DNA from: Solirubrobacter deserti
GTDB lineage: Bacteria; Actinomycetota; Thermoleophilia; Solirubrobacterales; Solirubrobacteraceae
Direction of reading: 5' to 3'
DNA length: 64,000 nucleotides
Assembly (NCBI RefSeq): GCF_003344625.1
Contig: NZ_QPKJ02000005.1
Location: 744,001-808,000 of the forward strand
In this document: in pieces, positions 8,273-18,008 of the stretch
Layout: the number at the start of each line of letters is the position of its first letter
How positions within the stretch are numbered: position 1 is the first letter of the stretch
The notes under the pieces: model-generated
Databases searched by the model: none
What the model was told of the DNA's origin: nothing
What the model saw: only the letters and a program-made list of their open reading frames with translations
Made by a program: the position numbers and the translations under genes

Positions 8273-9543
8273 AGCGCCTGAGCGTCGTCCTGCACACCCA
8301 CATGCCCTACGTCGAGGGCTTCGGCACGTGGCCGTTCGGCGAGGAGTGGCTGTGGGAGGCGATCGCGACCAGCTATCTACCGCTGCTCGAGGTCCTCGAC
8401 CGTCACCCCGGCAAGGTCACGCTGAGCGTCACCCCGGTGCTCGCCGACCAGCTGGAAGCGCCGGGCGCGCTCGACCGCTGCCTCGCCTTCCTGCGCGAGA
8501 TCCGGCCAGCCTCCCACGCGCTGGACCTGCCCGACCATCCGCAGCTCGAGTACTCCGCGGCGCAGTACGAACAGGCCGCCGACGCGCTCGAGCGCCGTGG
8601 TGATCTCATCGAAGCGTTCAGACCGCACGTCGCGTGGACTTCGGCGGCCACGCACGCCGTCCTGCCGCTGCTCGCGACGGACGCGGGCGTGCGGCTGCAG
8701 CTGGAGACGGGCATCGCCTCCCACCGGCGCCGCTTCGGCGCCTGGCACGGCGGCTTCTGGCTGCCCGAGTGCGCCCACGCGCCGTGGCTGGACGACCTGC
8801 TGGAGGAGGCGGGCGTGCACGTCACGTGCGTGGACTGGTCCAACGTGGGGATCGGCGAGCCGCACCGCACCGAGGCGGGCGTGACGCTCGTCCCGCTCGA
8901 CCGCCCCGGCGTCGACCTCGTGTGGGACCACACCGGCTACCCCTCGCACGGCGACTACCGCGACACCAACCGCCTCACGCCGCACGCGCACCAGGCCTGG
9001 GCCGTCGACGGGGAGCCCTACGACCCCGAGCGCGGTCACGCGCGCGCCCGCGCGCACGCGGAGGTCTTTGTGAGTGAGGTCACAGAGGGCGCGGTGCTCG
9101 CGTTCGACACCGAGCTGTTCGGCCACCACTGGCACGAGGGCGTCACGTTCCTCGAGCGGGTGCTGGAGCTTGCCGACGTCGTCCCCGTCGAAGCGCGTGA
9201 CGCGGCGCCCGCACCGGAAGCCGTCCGGCCCACGAGCTGGGGCACCGGCCGTGACCTGCGCACCTGGAGCGCGCCGGGCGCCGAAGGCATCGCGTGGGCG
9301 CAGCGCAGCGCGGAGCTGCGGGCGCTCGGCGCGGACGCCGGCCCGCGCGCGCTGCGGGAGCTGCTCGCGCTGCAGAGCTCGGACTGGGCGTTCCAGATCG
9401 CCAACGGCAGCGCCGGGGACTACCCGCGCCAGCGGGCGCAGGGGCACCGCGAGGCGTTCGAGATGGCCTTGCGCGGCGACGGCACGGACGCGCTCCGGCA
9501 CCTCGCGCCCGACCTCGCCGAATGGGCCTTCGTTCAACCATAG
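8269..9543 (+). CDS. GH57-family 1,4-alpha-glucan branching enzyme
   Basis: 424 residues. The start of the GH57 catalytic barrel is HTHMPY (residues 9-14). The nucleophile glutamate is visible as E167 in GFWLPECAHAPWL, and the acid/base aspartate as D280 in AFDTELFGHHWHEG. The C-terminal ALQSSDWAFQIA helix region is also typical of this subgroup. The enzyme transfers alpha-1,4-glucan chains to make 1,6 branches in glycogen or glucosyl lipopolysaccharides in the cytoplasm. It is somewhat shorter than many members (about 520). ATG overlaps the methyltransferase stop. Confidence 0.87.
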   Translation: MKRLSVVLHTHMPYVEGFGTWPFGEEWLWEAIATSYLPLLEVLDRHPGKVTLSVTPVLADQLEAPGALDRCLAFLREIRPASHALDLPDHPQLEYSAAQYEQAADALERRGDLIEAFRPHVAWTSAATHAVLPLLATDAGVRLQLETGIASHRRRFGAWHGGFWLPECAHAPWLDDLLEEAGVHVTCVDWSNVGIGEPHRTEAGVTLVPLDRPGVDLVWDHTGYPSHGDYRDTNRLTPHAHQAWAVDGEPYDPERGHARARAHAEVFVSEVTEGAVLAFDTELFGHHWHEGVTFLERVLELADVVPVEARDAAPAPEAVRPTSWGTGRDLRTWSAPGAEGIAWAQRSAELRALGADAGPRALRELLALQSSDWAFQIANGSAGDYPRQRAQGHREAFEMALRGDGTDALRHLAPDLAEWAFVQP

Positions 9544-9586
9544 GGTCCGCGCTGCCGATCATTTGATCGAGGCGACGTGTAGAGTG

Positions 9587-9745
9587 TCGCCCGCATAAGA
9601 GCCGAGTCCCGTCCGGTCTGTCCGGGTGGGAGCGGGGGAACCGATGGGGCCTTGGTCAGGCCCCCGGGGCGAATCGCCACCAGTGGTGGCGTAGCGCAGG
9701 TCTACGCGCGAGCCCGACAGCTAACCCCGTAGGCGCGATGAGACC
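9587..9745 (+). promoter_or_regulatory. Cyclic di-AMP riboswitch (ydaO-yuaA class)
   Basis: The leader of the Rpf-like gene contains the conserved blocks of this class in order: GCCGAGTCCCGTC (9601), GGGGGAACCGATG (9634), GGGGCGAATCGCC (9666), and GAGCCCGACAGCTAACCCCGT (9709-9729). Paired arms such as GCCACCAGTGGTGGC lie between them. In actinobacteria this riboswitch usually precedes cell-wall hydrolases and shuts expression off when c-di-AMP is high. The Shine-Dalgarno AAGGAG (9746) follows at once. Confidence 0.9.
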
Positions 9746-9760
9746 AAGGAGCCTCCCCGC

Positions 9761-10369
9761 GTGTCAAAAGCAGTGCATTTACGTCGGTTTGCAGCCCTGT
9801 CTGTGGCGCTGTCGCTCGGTTTGAGCGCGCCCGCCATGGCCCAGACCGGTGGCGCCGAGTCCCAGCCGGCGCAGTCCGCTCCCACGGAAACCACCCCGGC
9901 GCCGGCCAAGAAGCCGACGACGAAGCAGATCCAGAAGGCGCTCGGCATCAAGGCCGACGGCATCTTCGGCCCCAAGACCAAGCGGGCGCTGAAGAACTAC
10001 CAGCGGCGCAACGACCTCAAGGTCACGGGCCGCGCCGACACGGCGACGCTCACGTCGCTCGGCCTGCTCGGCCAGCCGCAGGCCTCCGCGCCGCTCGAGT
10101 TCACGCCGATCCCGGCCGAGGCAAAGGCCATCCTCGACCAGATCGCCCAGTGCGAGTCCGGCGGGAACACCACGATCGAGTCGCGTGACGGCCGCTATTT
10201 CGGCAAGTACCAGTTCTCCCAGGAGACGTGGGAGGCGATGGGCGGCACCGGTAGCCCCGCGGAGGCCGACGAGGCCACGCAGGACCAGCTCGCCTACAAG
10301 CTCTACCAGGAGCGCGGCACCGCGCCCTGGCCCAGCTGCAGCGCGCAGCTGAACCTCGAAGACGCCTAG
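9761..10369 (+). CDS. Secreted Rpf-like transglycosylase with peptidoglycan-binding domain
   Basis: 202 residues, GTG start 9 bp after AAGGAG. A signal peptide ends near AMA-QT (residue 27). Residues 54-102 form a PG_binding_1 domain (ADGIFGPKTKRALKNYQRRN). Residues 121-195 form a transglycosylase-like Rpf domain with the catalytic glutamate E132 in AQCESGGN, the GKYQFSQETWEAMGG block, and a second cysteine (WPSC) able to pair with C131. It should cut peptidoglycan at the cell surface during growth or dormancy exit. The upstream c-di-AMP riboswitch matches the usual control of such hydrolases. It overlaps the convergent DUF3253 gene by 4 bp. Confidence 0.92.
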   Translation: MSKAVHLRRFAALSVALSLGLSAPAMAQTGGAESQPAQSAPTETTPAPAKKPTTKQIQKALGIKADGIFGPKTKRALKNYQRRNDLKVTGRADTATLTSLGLLGQPQASAPLEFTPIPAEAKAILDQIAQCESGGNTTIESRDGRYFGKYQFSQETWEAMGGTGSPAEADEATQDQLAYKLYQERGTAPWPSCSAQLNLEDA

Positions 10370-10605
10370 GTTCTCAGGCGCAGGCGAATCGGGCCGCGGA
10401 CGTCGCCGAGCGCGACGACGCGGCCCTTCTGCGTGATCTCGACCTGCTCCATGCCGTCGGCCACGCGGCGCACGTCGTCCATCAGCGGGCGGAAGTCATC
10501 CGCCAGTGCCCGCGCCGCCTCGGACGGGCAGATCGTCTTGCCCGCCTCCCGCTGCGCGAGCAGGGCGAGGATCGTGCGCTCGATGTCGGCGTCGCTCAGT
10601 CCCAC
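10366..10605 (-). CDS. DUF3253 domain protein
   Basis: A 79-residue protein from a GTG start. The sequence (IERTILALLAQREAGKTICPSEAARAL, shown here in part as ICPSEAARAL, then MDDVRRVADGMEQVEITQKG) matches the small winged-helix-like DUF3253 family, whose function is not established. It overlaps the upstream acyltransferase end by 10 bp, so the two genes are likely one transcript. The 3' end overlaps the Rpf-like gene by 4 bp. Confidence 0.75.
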   Translation of the reverse strand: MGLSDADIERTILALLAQREAGKTICPSEAARALADDFRPLMDDVRRVADGMEQVEITQKGRVVALGDVRGPIRLRLRT

Positions 10606-11195
10606 CGCAGCGTCTCCGGCGCGTCGCGCATGCGCAGCAGCTTGGCCGGTGCGCCCGCGACCACCGCGTTGGACGCGACGTCCTTGGTGACGACGGTGTT
10701 GGAGCCGATGATGCAGTTGTCGCCGATGGTCACGCCGCGCAGGATGCACGCGCCGTAGCCGATCCAGCAGTTGCTGCCGACCCGCACGTCGCGCTTGTAG
10801 ATGCCCTGCGCGCGGATCGGCCGCTCGACCTCCACGACGCCGTGGTCGAAGTCGATCAGCATCACGCGGTCCGCGATCACGCACTCGCGCCCGATCGACA
10901 CGTGCTGGAACGCCGAGATCGTGCACTCCTGGCCCATCACGGTCTTGGCGCCGAGCTCGCACTCGCCCTCGTGCACGCGGATCTTGGTGCCCTCACCGAT
11001 CCACGAGAAGCGCCCCAGGCGCAGCACCGCCTCCTGGCCGATCTCGAGCGTGACGTTCGGGCCGACGAAGCACAGCCCGTCCGTCTGCAGGCGCTTGCCC
11101 CAGCGCAGCTTCAGCCACGCCCACCGGGCGATCAGCCGCGCGTACTTGGCGTTCAGCATGCGGTTGCGCGCCATGAAGCGCAGCAGCGAGAACAT
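10596..11195 (-). CDS. Hexapeptide-repeat acyltransferase (left-handed beta-helix)
   Basis: 199 residues. From about residue 40 there are repeated hexapeptide turns of the LbH fold (IGEGTKIRV, IGRECVIADRV, VGSNCWIGYGACILRG, IGDNCIIGSNTVVTKDV), ending in the typical NAVVAGAPAKLLR. Such enzymes use acetyl-CoA or acyl-CoA to acylate sugars, antibiotics or cell-envelope building blocks. The DFDHG stretch in the middle holds a likely catalytic histidine. The acceptor cannot be told from sequence. The N-terminus is basic and helical, with no signal peptide. Confidence 0.85.
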   Translation of the reverse strand: MFSLLRFMARNRMLNAKYARLIARWAWLKLRWGKRLQTDGLCFVGPNVTLEIGQEAVLRLGRFSWIGEGTKIRVHEGECELGAKTVMGQECTISAFQHVSIGRECVIADRVMLIDFDHGVVEVERPIRAQGIYKRDVRVGSNCWIGYGACILRGVTIGDNCIIGSNTVVTKDVASNAVVAGAPAKLLRMRDAPETLRWD

Positions 11196-11222
11196 CGGCC
11201 GTCGAGACTATCCTCCCGGCCG

Positions 11223-12182
11223 GTGTCGGATCTCGCCGAGCGGCTGTTGCAGGGGGACAAGCGAGCGCTGGCGCGCGGCATCTCGCTCGTCGAGGACGAC
11301 GACCCGGTCGGCTGGGAGCTGGTCCGCGCCGTCTACCCGAAGACGGGCAACGCGGCCGTGGTCGGCTTCACGGGCCCGCCCGGCGCGGGCAAGTCGACGC
11401 TCATCGGCGCGCTCATCCGCGTGCAGCGCGAGGCCGAGCGCCAGGTCGCCGTGCTGTCGATCGACCCCTCGTCACCCTTCCGTGGCGGCGCGCTGCTCGG
11501 CGACCGGATCCGGCTCAGCGAGCACTTCCTGGACCCGGGCGTGTTCATCCGCTCGATGGCGACGCGCGGGGCGCTCGGCGGCCTGGCCGAGGCGTCGCTG
11601 CAGGCGGCGCTGCTGATGGACGCGGCGGGCAAGGACGACGTGTTCCTGGAGACGGTCGGCGTCGGCCAGGCCGAGGTCGACGTGATCGATCACGCGGACT
11701 CGGTCGTGCTCGTGCTCATCCCGGGCTCGGGCGACTCGATCCAGGCGCTCAAGGCGGGCGTGATGGAGATCCCGGACATCATCGTGGTCAACAAGTCCGA
11801 CCACCCGCTGGCGGACACGATGGTGCGCGAGATCCGCGGCGTGCTCGCGCTGGCGCCGCAGGAGGGCTGGAAGGTGCCCATCCTCAAGACGGAGGCATCG
11901 CGCGGCGAGGGCGTGCGCGAGCTCGCGGCCAAGCTGCGCGAGCACCGGGAGTTCGTCGAGGCCGAGGGCACGCTGTCCGAGCGCCGGCGTCGCAACCTGA
12001 TGAGCGAGGTGCTCGGGATCGCGACGATGCGCCTGCGCCGCGCGCTGGAGGCGTCGCTGCGGGAAGACGCCGAGGTCCAGGAGCTCCTGGACGCGGTGGT
12101 CGCCCGCAAGCTCGATCCGGCGAGCGCCGCGAGCGCGATCCTCGCCCGCGGCGCGGTGGATCCGAGCGCCGCCGGGCGCTGA
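11223..12182 (+). CDS. meaB: Methylmalonyl-CoA mutase-associated GTPase MeaB
   Basis: 319 residues. The Walker A motif is GPPGAGKST (51-59), followed by SIDPSSPF and GDRIRL, ETVGVGQAE (143-151) and the guanine-specificity motif NKSD (190-193). A helical dimerisation tail follows. MeaB guards and reloads the B12 cofactor of methylmalonyl-CoA mutase, linking propionyl-CoA breakdown to the TCA cycle. A B12-binding mutase subunit is encoded 16 kb away at 28532. The start is GTG, 27 bp from the divergent acyltransferase. Confidence 0.92.
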   Translation: MSDLAERLLQGDKRALARGISLVEDDDPVGWELVRAVYPKTGNAAVVGFTGPPGAGKSTLIGALIRVQREAERQVAVLSIDPSSPFRGGALLGDRIRLSEHFLDPGVFIRSMATRGALGGLAEASLQAALLMDAAGKDDVFLETVGVGQAEVDVIDHADSVVLVLIPGSGDSIQALKAGVMEIPDIIVVNKSDHPLADTMVREIRGVLALAPQEGWKVPILKTEASRGEGVRELAAKLREHREFVEAEGTLSERRRRNLMSEVLGIATMRLRRALEASLREDAEVQELLDAVVARKLDPASAASAILARGAVDPSAAGR

Positions 12183-12235
12183 GCCATTCGTCCAGTCCCG
12201 GTGTCAACCGGCTGCAGGCGGCCTAGAGTCTCGGC

Positions 12236-13735
12236 ATGCGGAGGGCGGTCGTAGCGCTCATGTGCGCCGTCATGGCCGCGGCGGCGCCTGCCCCTGCCCA
12301 CGCGCAGGCGCCCACCAACGGCCAGCTCGCGGTCGTGCTCGGCAACCGGATCGTCGCGGTCAACCCTGACGGCACAGGTCAGCGTCCGCTGTACACGCCG
12401 AGCGGAGGGGGCACGATCAGCGGGCCCGCGTGGTCGCCGGACGGCAACAAGCTCGCGTTCTCCTACCAGGACAAGATCACGGTCATCGACCTCGCCTCCG
12501 GCACCCGCACGTCGTTGACCACGCCGGGCGCCGGCGCGCGCGACGTCGACGCGGCCTGGCTGGCCGACGGCACGATCGGCTTCCGTCGCATCACGATCGG
12601 CGCGCTCGGCCTCGAGAAGCAGGAGCGCATGAAGGTCACGCTCGCCGGCGCGGTGCTCTCGCCGCGCGCGTTGGACGTCGGCCTGTCGGCGCTCGCCTTC
12701 GGCCCGAGCTTCGACACCTACGCGTTCCGCCTCGGGACGGTGCTGGACTGGAGCGGCAGCCGCGCGCTGGAGCTCTCGCTCGGCGCGACCGACACCCCGG
12801 CGTGGTCGCCGGCCGGGACCGACCTGGCCTACGTGGAGACCGGCCTCGGCAGCGTCTGGGCCGGCGGGCTGCGCGTCATCTCCAAGCTCGCTGACTCCGG
12901 GCCGAACCTGCGGATCACGGAGCTTCCGGCGGCGGCGCCGCGCTGGTCGCCCGACGGCAAGGCGCTCACGTTCCTGCGCGACGGGCGGGTGCAGACGGTG
13001 CCCGCGGTGAAGGACTCGACGGCGGCGGAGGTGCCCGGGCTGTCCAGCGCCACCGCCGTCGACTGGCAGCCGTGCGTCGGCGGCGTCACGCTGAGCTGCC
13101 GCTCCGTGCTGCCGCCCGTGTGCAGCGCCACCGCGCCGCAGGTGGCCACGCAGGCTGACCAGCCCGTCGAGATCCCGGTCGCGTCGTGCACTGACCCGGC
13201 GAACCTGCCGCTGAGGTTCGTGCTCGACAAGGACGGCGAGCACGGGTCGGTGACGGGCACGACCTACACGCCGCGGCCCGGCTTCACCGGCCAGGACACC
13301 ATCCAGTACCGGATGAGCAACGGCACCGCCGAGTCCGAGCTCGTCAAGGTCACGGTCTTCGTCGTCCCGCGCCCGGCCGCGGTCGGCCCACCGCCGGTGG
13401 CCGCGCCGCCGCCCGCGCCCGCCGCCGCGCCGTTCCTGAGCCTGCGCGTCAAGCCGCGGCTGGACCGCAAGCGCTCCGTGCTGGCGCGGTTGACGTGCGA
13501 CCAGCCGTGCACGTTCGCGGTGCGGCTCGAGGGTACGCTGCGCGCCAAGCCCAAGAAGGCGGTCAAGGGCGCGACGATCACGCGCACGCTCGCTCCCGGG
13601 CGCGTGCTGGCGGTGCGGCTCAAGCTCCCGGCCAGGCCGAAGGGCGCGCTGAAGCGGATCTGGATCACCGGCACGGTGCGCAACGCCACGGGCGCCACCC
13701 GGGCGGTCAGGCTGCCGGTGTCGCCGCCGCGCTGA
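12236..13735 (+). CDS. Secreted WD40-like (PD40) beta-propeller protein with Ig-like domain
   Basis: 499 residues with a signal peptide ending near AHAQA (residue 24). Residues 25-275 contain TolB-like PD40 repeats (AWSPDGNKLAFSY, PAWSPAGTDLAYVE, RWSPDGKALTFL). Residues about 295-380 form a cadherin/Big_9-like domain (GSVTGTTYTPRPGFTGQDTI). A Pro-Ala-rich linker follows, then a basic C-terminal beta domain. It is probably exported and binds other proteins or cell wall; no catalytic motif is visible. The last 29 bp overlap the convergent decarboxylase gene. Confidence 0.75.
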   Translation: MRRAVVALMCAVMAAAAPAPAHAQAPTNGQLAVVLGNRIVAVNPDGTGQRPLYTPSGGGTISGPAWSPDGNKLAFSYQDKITVIDLASGTRTSLTTPGAGARDVDAAWLADGTIGFRRITIGALGLEKQERMKVTLAGAVLSPRALDVGLSALAFGPSFDTYAFRLGTVLDWSGSRALELSLGATDTPAWSPAGTDLAYVETGLGSVWAGGLRVISKLADSGPNLRITELPAAAPRWSPDGKALTFLRDGRVQTVPAVKDSTAAEVPGLSSATAVDWQPCVGGVTLSCRSVLPPVCSATAPQVATQADQPVEIPVASCTDPANLPLRFVLDKDGEHGSVTGTTYTPRPGFTGQDTIQYRMSNGTAESELVKVTVFVVPRPAAVGPPPVAAPPPAPAAAPFLSLRVKPRLDRKRSVLARLTCDQPCTFAVRLEGTLRAKPKKAVKGATITRTLAPGRVLAVRLKLPARPKGALKRIWITGTVRNATGATRAVRLPVSPPR

Positions 13736-15107
13736 TCAGGTCCAGCAGCGCGTCGATCTGCGCGCGCGTCGTGTCCGGGTTCAGCAGCGTGAGCTTGAGC
13801 GCGACGCGCCCGTCGACCGTCGTGCGCCCGATCACCGCTTCGCCCGTCGCGAACAGGCTGCGGTGGATGGCGATGTTGCGCGCGTCGTCGCCGAGGCGGC
13901 GGAACGCGACCATCACCGTGTGCGGCGGCGCGACCAGCTCCAGCTCCGGGTGGCGCTCGATCGCCCCGCCCGCGTACTGCGTGAGGTCGAGCACGGTGTC
14001 GACCATCGCGCCGAGTTGCCTGCGGCCGCGCGTGCGCAGGGCGACCAGGACCTTGAAGGCGTCGAACCGGCGTGAGGTGTCCAGCGAGCGCCCGACCAGG
14101 TTCAGCTGCCCCTCCGCCTCGTCCTCGGGCCGGTTGAGGTAGACGCTGGCGTGGTGGACGGCGCGCAGCGCGCCCACGTCCGGCACGAGCAGCGCGCTCG
14201 CGCCGAACGGCATCCACCACAGCTTGTGCAGGTCCGCGGTGATCGAGTTCGCGCGCTCGATCCCGTCCAGCCGGCGCCGGTGCGTGTCGCTGAGCATGAG
14301 CCCGGAGCCGACCGCGGCGTCGACGTGGAACCACGCCCCGAGCCGCTGCGCGTGGTCCGCGAGCGCGTCCAGCGGGTCGATCGCGCCGAGGTCCGTCGTC
14401 CCCGCCGTGCCGACGATCGCGATCACCTCCTCGCCCGCCGTGCGCTCGTGGAGCGCTTCGACGGACATGCGCCCGTCCGGGTCGGTCGGCACGCCGATCA
14501 CCGCCTCCGTCCCGAGCCCGAGCAGCGCCGCCGACCGTCGCACGCTGTCGTGTGAAGTCGCGCTCGCCGCGATCCGCCACCGGTTCGGCGGCAGCCCGCG
14601 GCGCCGGACGTCCTCGCCGGCCCGGTCGCGGGCGAGCAGCAACCCGAGCAGGTTCGACGCCGTCCCGCCCATCGTCATCACGCCCGACCCCTGCGGGAAC
14701 CCGTGCAGCTGCGCCAGCCGGGTCACGAGCGCGTCCTCCACGAACGTGGCCGCCGGCGAGGCGTCGAACGCGTCCATCGACTGGTTCGTGACGCCGATCG
14801 CGAGCTCCGCGACCGCCGCCTCGATCAGCGGCGCGGGATGCAGATGCGCGACGCAGTTCGGGTCCCCGAGCCGGATCCCGCCCTCGAGGACCGGCGCGAG
14901 GTCGTGCAGGACCGCGTCGAGCGCGGCGCCGTCCTCGGGGAGCGGGTCGATGTTCGCGACCGCGGCGGCGAGCGCTGTGGGATCGAGCGGCGAGCGTGGC
15001 CCGGGCTCTGAGAGCGCGCGGATGATCGCCTCGGTCATCGCGATCGTCGCGTGGCGCAGGTCGGCGTGACTTCTCGGGTCGGGGCTGACGAACACGCGCC
15101 GCATCAT
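13707..15107 (-). CDS. Group II PLP-dependent decarboxylase
   Basis: 466 residues. The PLP site is clear: the stacking histidine in TSHDSVR (H186), the aspartate in FHVDAAVG (D263), and the Schiff-base lysine in ADLHKLWWMP (K295). The GGTASNLLGLLLARD block is typical of the DDC/GAD/HDC superfamily. Members decarboxylate aromatic amino acids, histidine, glutamate or 2,4-diaminobutyrate; the substrate cannot be fixed from sequence. The gene starts close to a 29-bp palindrome (15126-15154) that could control it. Confidence 0.85.
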   Translation of the reverse strand: MMRRVFVSPDPRSHADLRHATIAMTEAIIRALSEPGPRSPLDPTALAAAVANIDPLPEDGAALDAVLHDLAPVLEGGIRLGDPNCVAHLHPAPLIEAAVAELAIGVTNQSMDAFDASPAATFVEDALVTRLAQLHGFPQGSGVMTMGGTASNLLGLLLARDRAGEDVRRRGLPPNRWRIAASATSHDSVRRSAALLGLGTEAVIGVPTDPDGRMSVEALHERTAGEEVIAIVGTAGTTDLGAIDPLDALADHAQRLGAWFHVDAAVGSGLMLSDTHRRRLDGIERANSITADLHKLWWMPFGASALLVPDVGALRAVHHASVYLNRPEDEAEGQLNLVGRSLDTSRRFDAFKVLVALRTRGRRQLGAMVDTVLDLTQYAGGAIERHPELELVAPPHTVMVAFRRLGDDARNIAIHRSLFATGEAVIGRTTVDGRVALKLTLLNPDTTRAQIDALLDLISAAATPAA

Positions 15108-15125
15108 GACGCGCCGCCGAGCGCT

Positions 15126-15154
15126 CGGTTTGTCAACCAGCGGTTGACAAACCG
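15126..15154. promoter_or_regulatory. 29-bp perfect interrupted palindrome (operator or terminator hairpin)
   Basis: Arms of 13 bp (CGGTTTGTCAACC at 15126-15138 and its exact complement at 15142-15154) flank AGC. A further GTCAA half-site (15155-15159) overlaps the upstream gene's stop. It sits between the stop of the membrane-protein gene and the start of the decarboxylase gene, both on the minus strand. It could be a regulator binding site with TTGAC-type half-sites or a terminator; no T-run follows on either side. Confidence 0.55.
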
Positions 15155-15155
15155 G

Positions 15156-16565
15156 TCAATGGAGCGCCTTCGAGGTGCGGGACGCGGCGGCCGCGCGGCG
15201 CCACTCGCCCTGCGCGCGTCGCTCGCGCCAGAGCAGCACGATCACGGCGACCGCGATCAGCGCGCAGCACACGACCGGCCACCAGCCCCAATGCGTGAAG
15301 TCGGGGAACACGACGTCGAGCGGACCCCACGGCGTGCGCGTGTTGACGGCGATCCACCCACGCAGCTCCTCGGACCGGTCCAGCCACAGCAGCCACCCGG
15401 TCCCGGCCAACGTGACCAGCGCCAGCAGACCCCCGAGCACGCGCGGGACGTGCCGCAGCCCCCACGCGCACAGCGCGGCCAGCGCGGGCAGCACCACCAC
15501 CATCGACACGCCCGGGAACGAGGACGTGCCACGCAGCGGGCCGGCGGCGAGGATCGCGACCACGACCAGGTGCGCGCCGACCATCGCCAGCAGCAGGGCC
15601 GCGGCGGCTTCGGTCTCTCGCCGCGCCGGGGCGACGCGCGCCAGCTGGTCCCGGCGCGAGCGGTACAGCAGCCAGGCGGCGAAGAACGCGAGCGCGATCA
15701 GCGGCGCCCAGCGCAGCAGGCCGATCTCGCGGTCCAGCCACAGGCCGGCGAGGCGCGGGATGCGCTCCAGGTAGCCGATCGGCGGGTCCGGCAGGACGGC
15801 GGTTCCGGCCGACCGGGGCGTGATGCCGCCGTAGAAGCGGTCGTTGATCGTGGCGTAGAAGACGAGCGAGCCCGCGAGCGCCTCGCCCGCGACGAAGGCC
15901 GCGAAGCGGCGCCGCTCGCGCAGCGTCCAGACCACGAGCGCCCAGGCGACGACGACGCCCGCGGCCAGGAACGACCAGCCCAGCCACGGCAGCGCGGCGA
16001 GCATGACGGCGCCCAGCGCGACGTACCTTCGCCGTGGGCGCTCGCGGATCGCCAGCGCGCACAGCGCGGCGCCGGTCAGCAGCACGGCCGCCGCGACCCC
16101 GGGCGTGATCGTGGTGGAGGCGGCGACCGCGGGTGGCGACAGGCCCAGCAGGCCGACGCCGACGGTCGCCCACGGCTCGGGCACCAGCCTGCGCGCCAGC
16201 GCGGCGCCGAGCACGAACGCGAGCGCGAGCATCGCCAGCATCTGCCACTGCACCGCGCGGGCCCCGCCGAGCGCGTAGGCGGGCGCGATCAGCAGCGCGA
16301 AGCCGACGCCGTGCGGCTCCACCAATCGCCGGTCGACGACCCGCCCGTCCGTCTTGAGCTCCCGCGGATACCAGCTCGCGTAGGCGCGCTCCCGGTACTC
16401 GTCACTGAGGTCGAAGTCCCGGTCGGACACGAGCGACTCGGCCGCGAGCAGGTGGTGCGGCTCGTTGCCGCCGTAGTCGAAGCCGGGCTGGGCCGGGATG
16501 CCCAGGGTCGCCGAGTACACGGCGACCAGCAGTATCCACAGCCCGACGAACCTCACGCCCACCAA
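15156..16565 (-). CDS. Polytopic membrane protein, glycosyltransferase-like
   Basis: 469 residues with about eleven hydrophobic segments. It begins with a membrane helix, followed by a large first outer loop carrying the acidic segments GNEPHHLLAAESL and DRDFDLSDEYRE. This layout (TM1, loop with acidic residues, then many helices) resembles GT-C type enzymes that use lipid-linked sugars, but no firm family motif is visible. It may act in cell-envelope sugar transfer. A CCTAAGG repeat lies between it and pepA upstream. Confidence 0.6.
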   Translation of the reverse strand: MVGVRFVGLWILLVAVYSATLGIPAQPGFDYGGNEPHHLLAAESLVSDRDFDLSDEYRERAYASWYPRELKTDGRVVDRRLVEPHGVGFALLIAPAYALGGARAVQWQMLAMLALAFVLGAALARRLVPEPWATVGVGLLGLSPPAVAASTTITPGVAAAVLLTGAALCALAIRERPRRRYVALGAVMLAALPWLGWSFLAAGVVVAWALVVWTLRERRRFAAFVAGEALAGSLVFYATINDRFYGGITPRSAGTAVLPDPPIGYLERIPRLAGLWLDREIGLLRWAPLIALAFFAAWLLYRSRRDQLARVAPARRETEAAAALLLAMVGAHLVVVAILAAGPLRGTSSFPGVSMVVVLPALAALCAWGLRHVPRVLGGLLALVTLAGTGWLLWLDRSEELRGWIAVNTRTPWGPLDVVFPDFTHWGWWPVVCCALIAVAVIVLLWRERRAQGEWRRAAAASRTSKALH

Positions 16566-16566
16566 A

Positions 16567-16584
16567 CCTAAGGGGTCTGACCCT

Positions 16585-16590
<6 letters not shown>
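16567..16590. repeat. REP-like palindrome, GGGTC-A-GACCC type (copy 1)
   Basis: The sequence CCTAAGGGGTCTGACCCTTT plus AAGT forms a small hairpin (GGGTC/GACCC) with CCTAA at one end. Its TTAAAG edge supplies the TAA stop of the pepA gene. A related copy lies at 23893-23915. The end heptamer resembles the CCTAAAG ends of the repeats at 46194, 46317 and 49314. Confidence 0.6.
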
Positions 16591-17991
<1,401 letters not shown>

Positions 17992-18008
17992 CGCAATAGA
18001 CTCGCAGC

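Noticed and set aside
9563..9585. Promoter TTGATC/TAGAGT ahead of the riboswitch
   Set aside because: The spacing is only 11 bp, too short for a normal sigma promoter.
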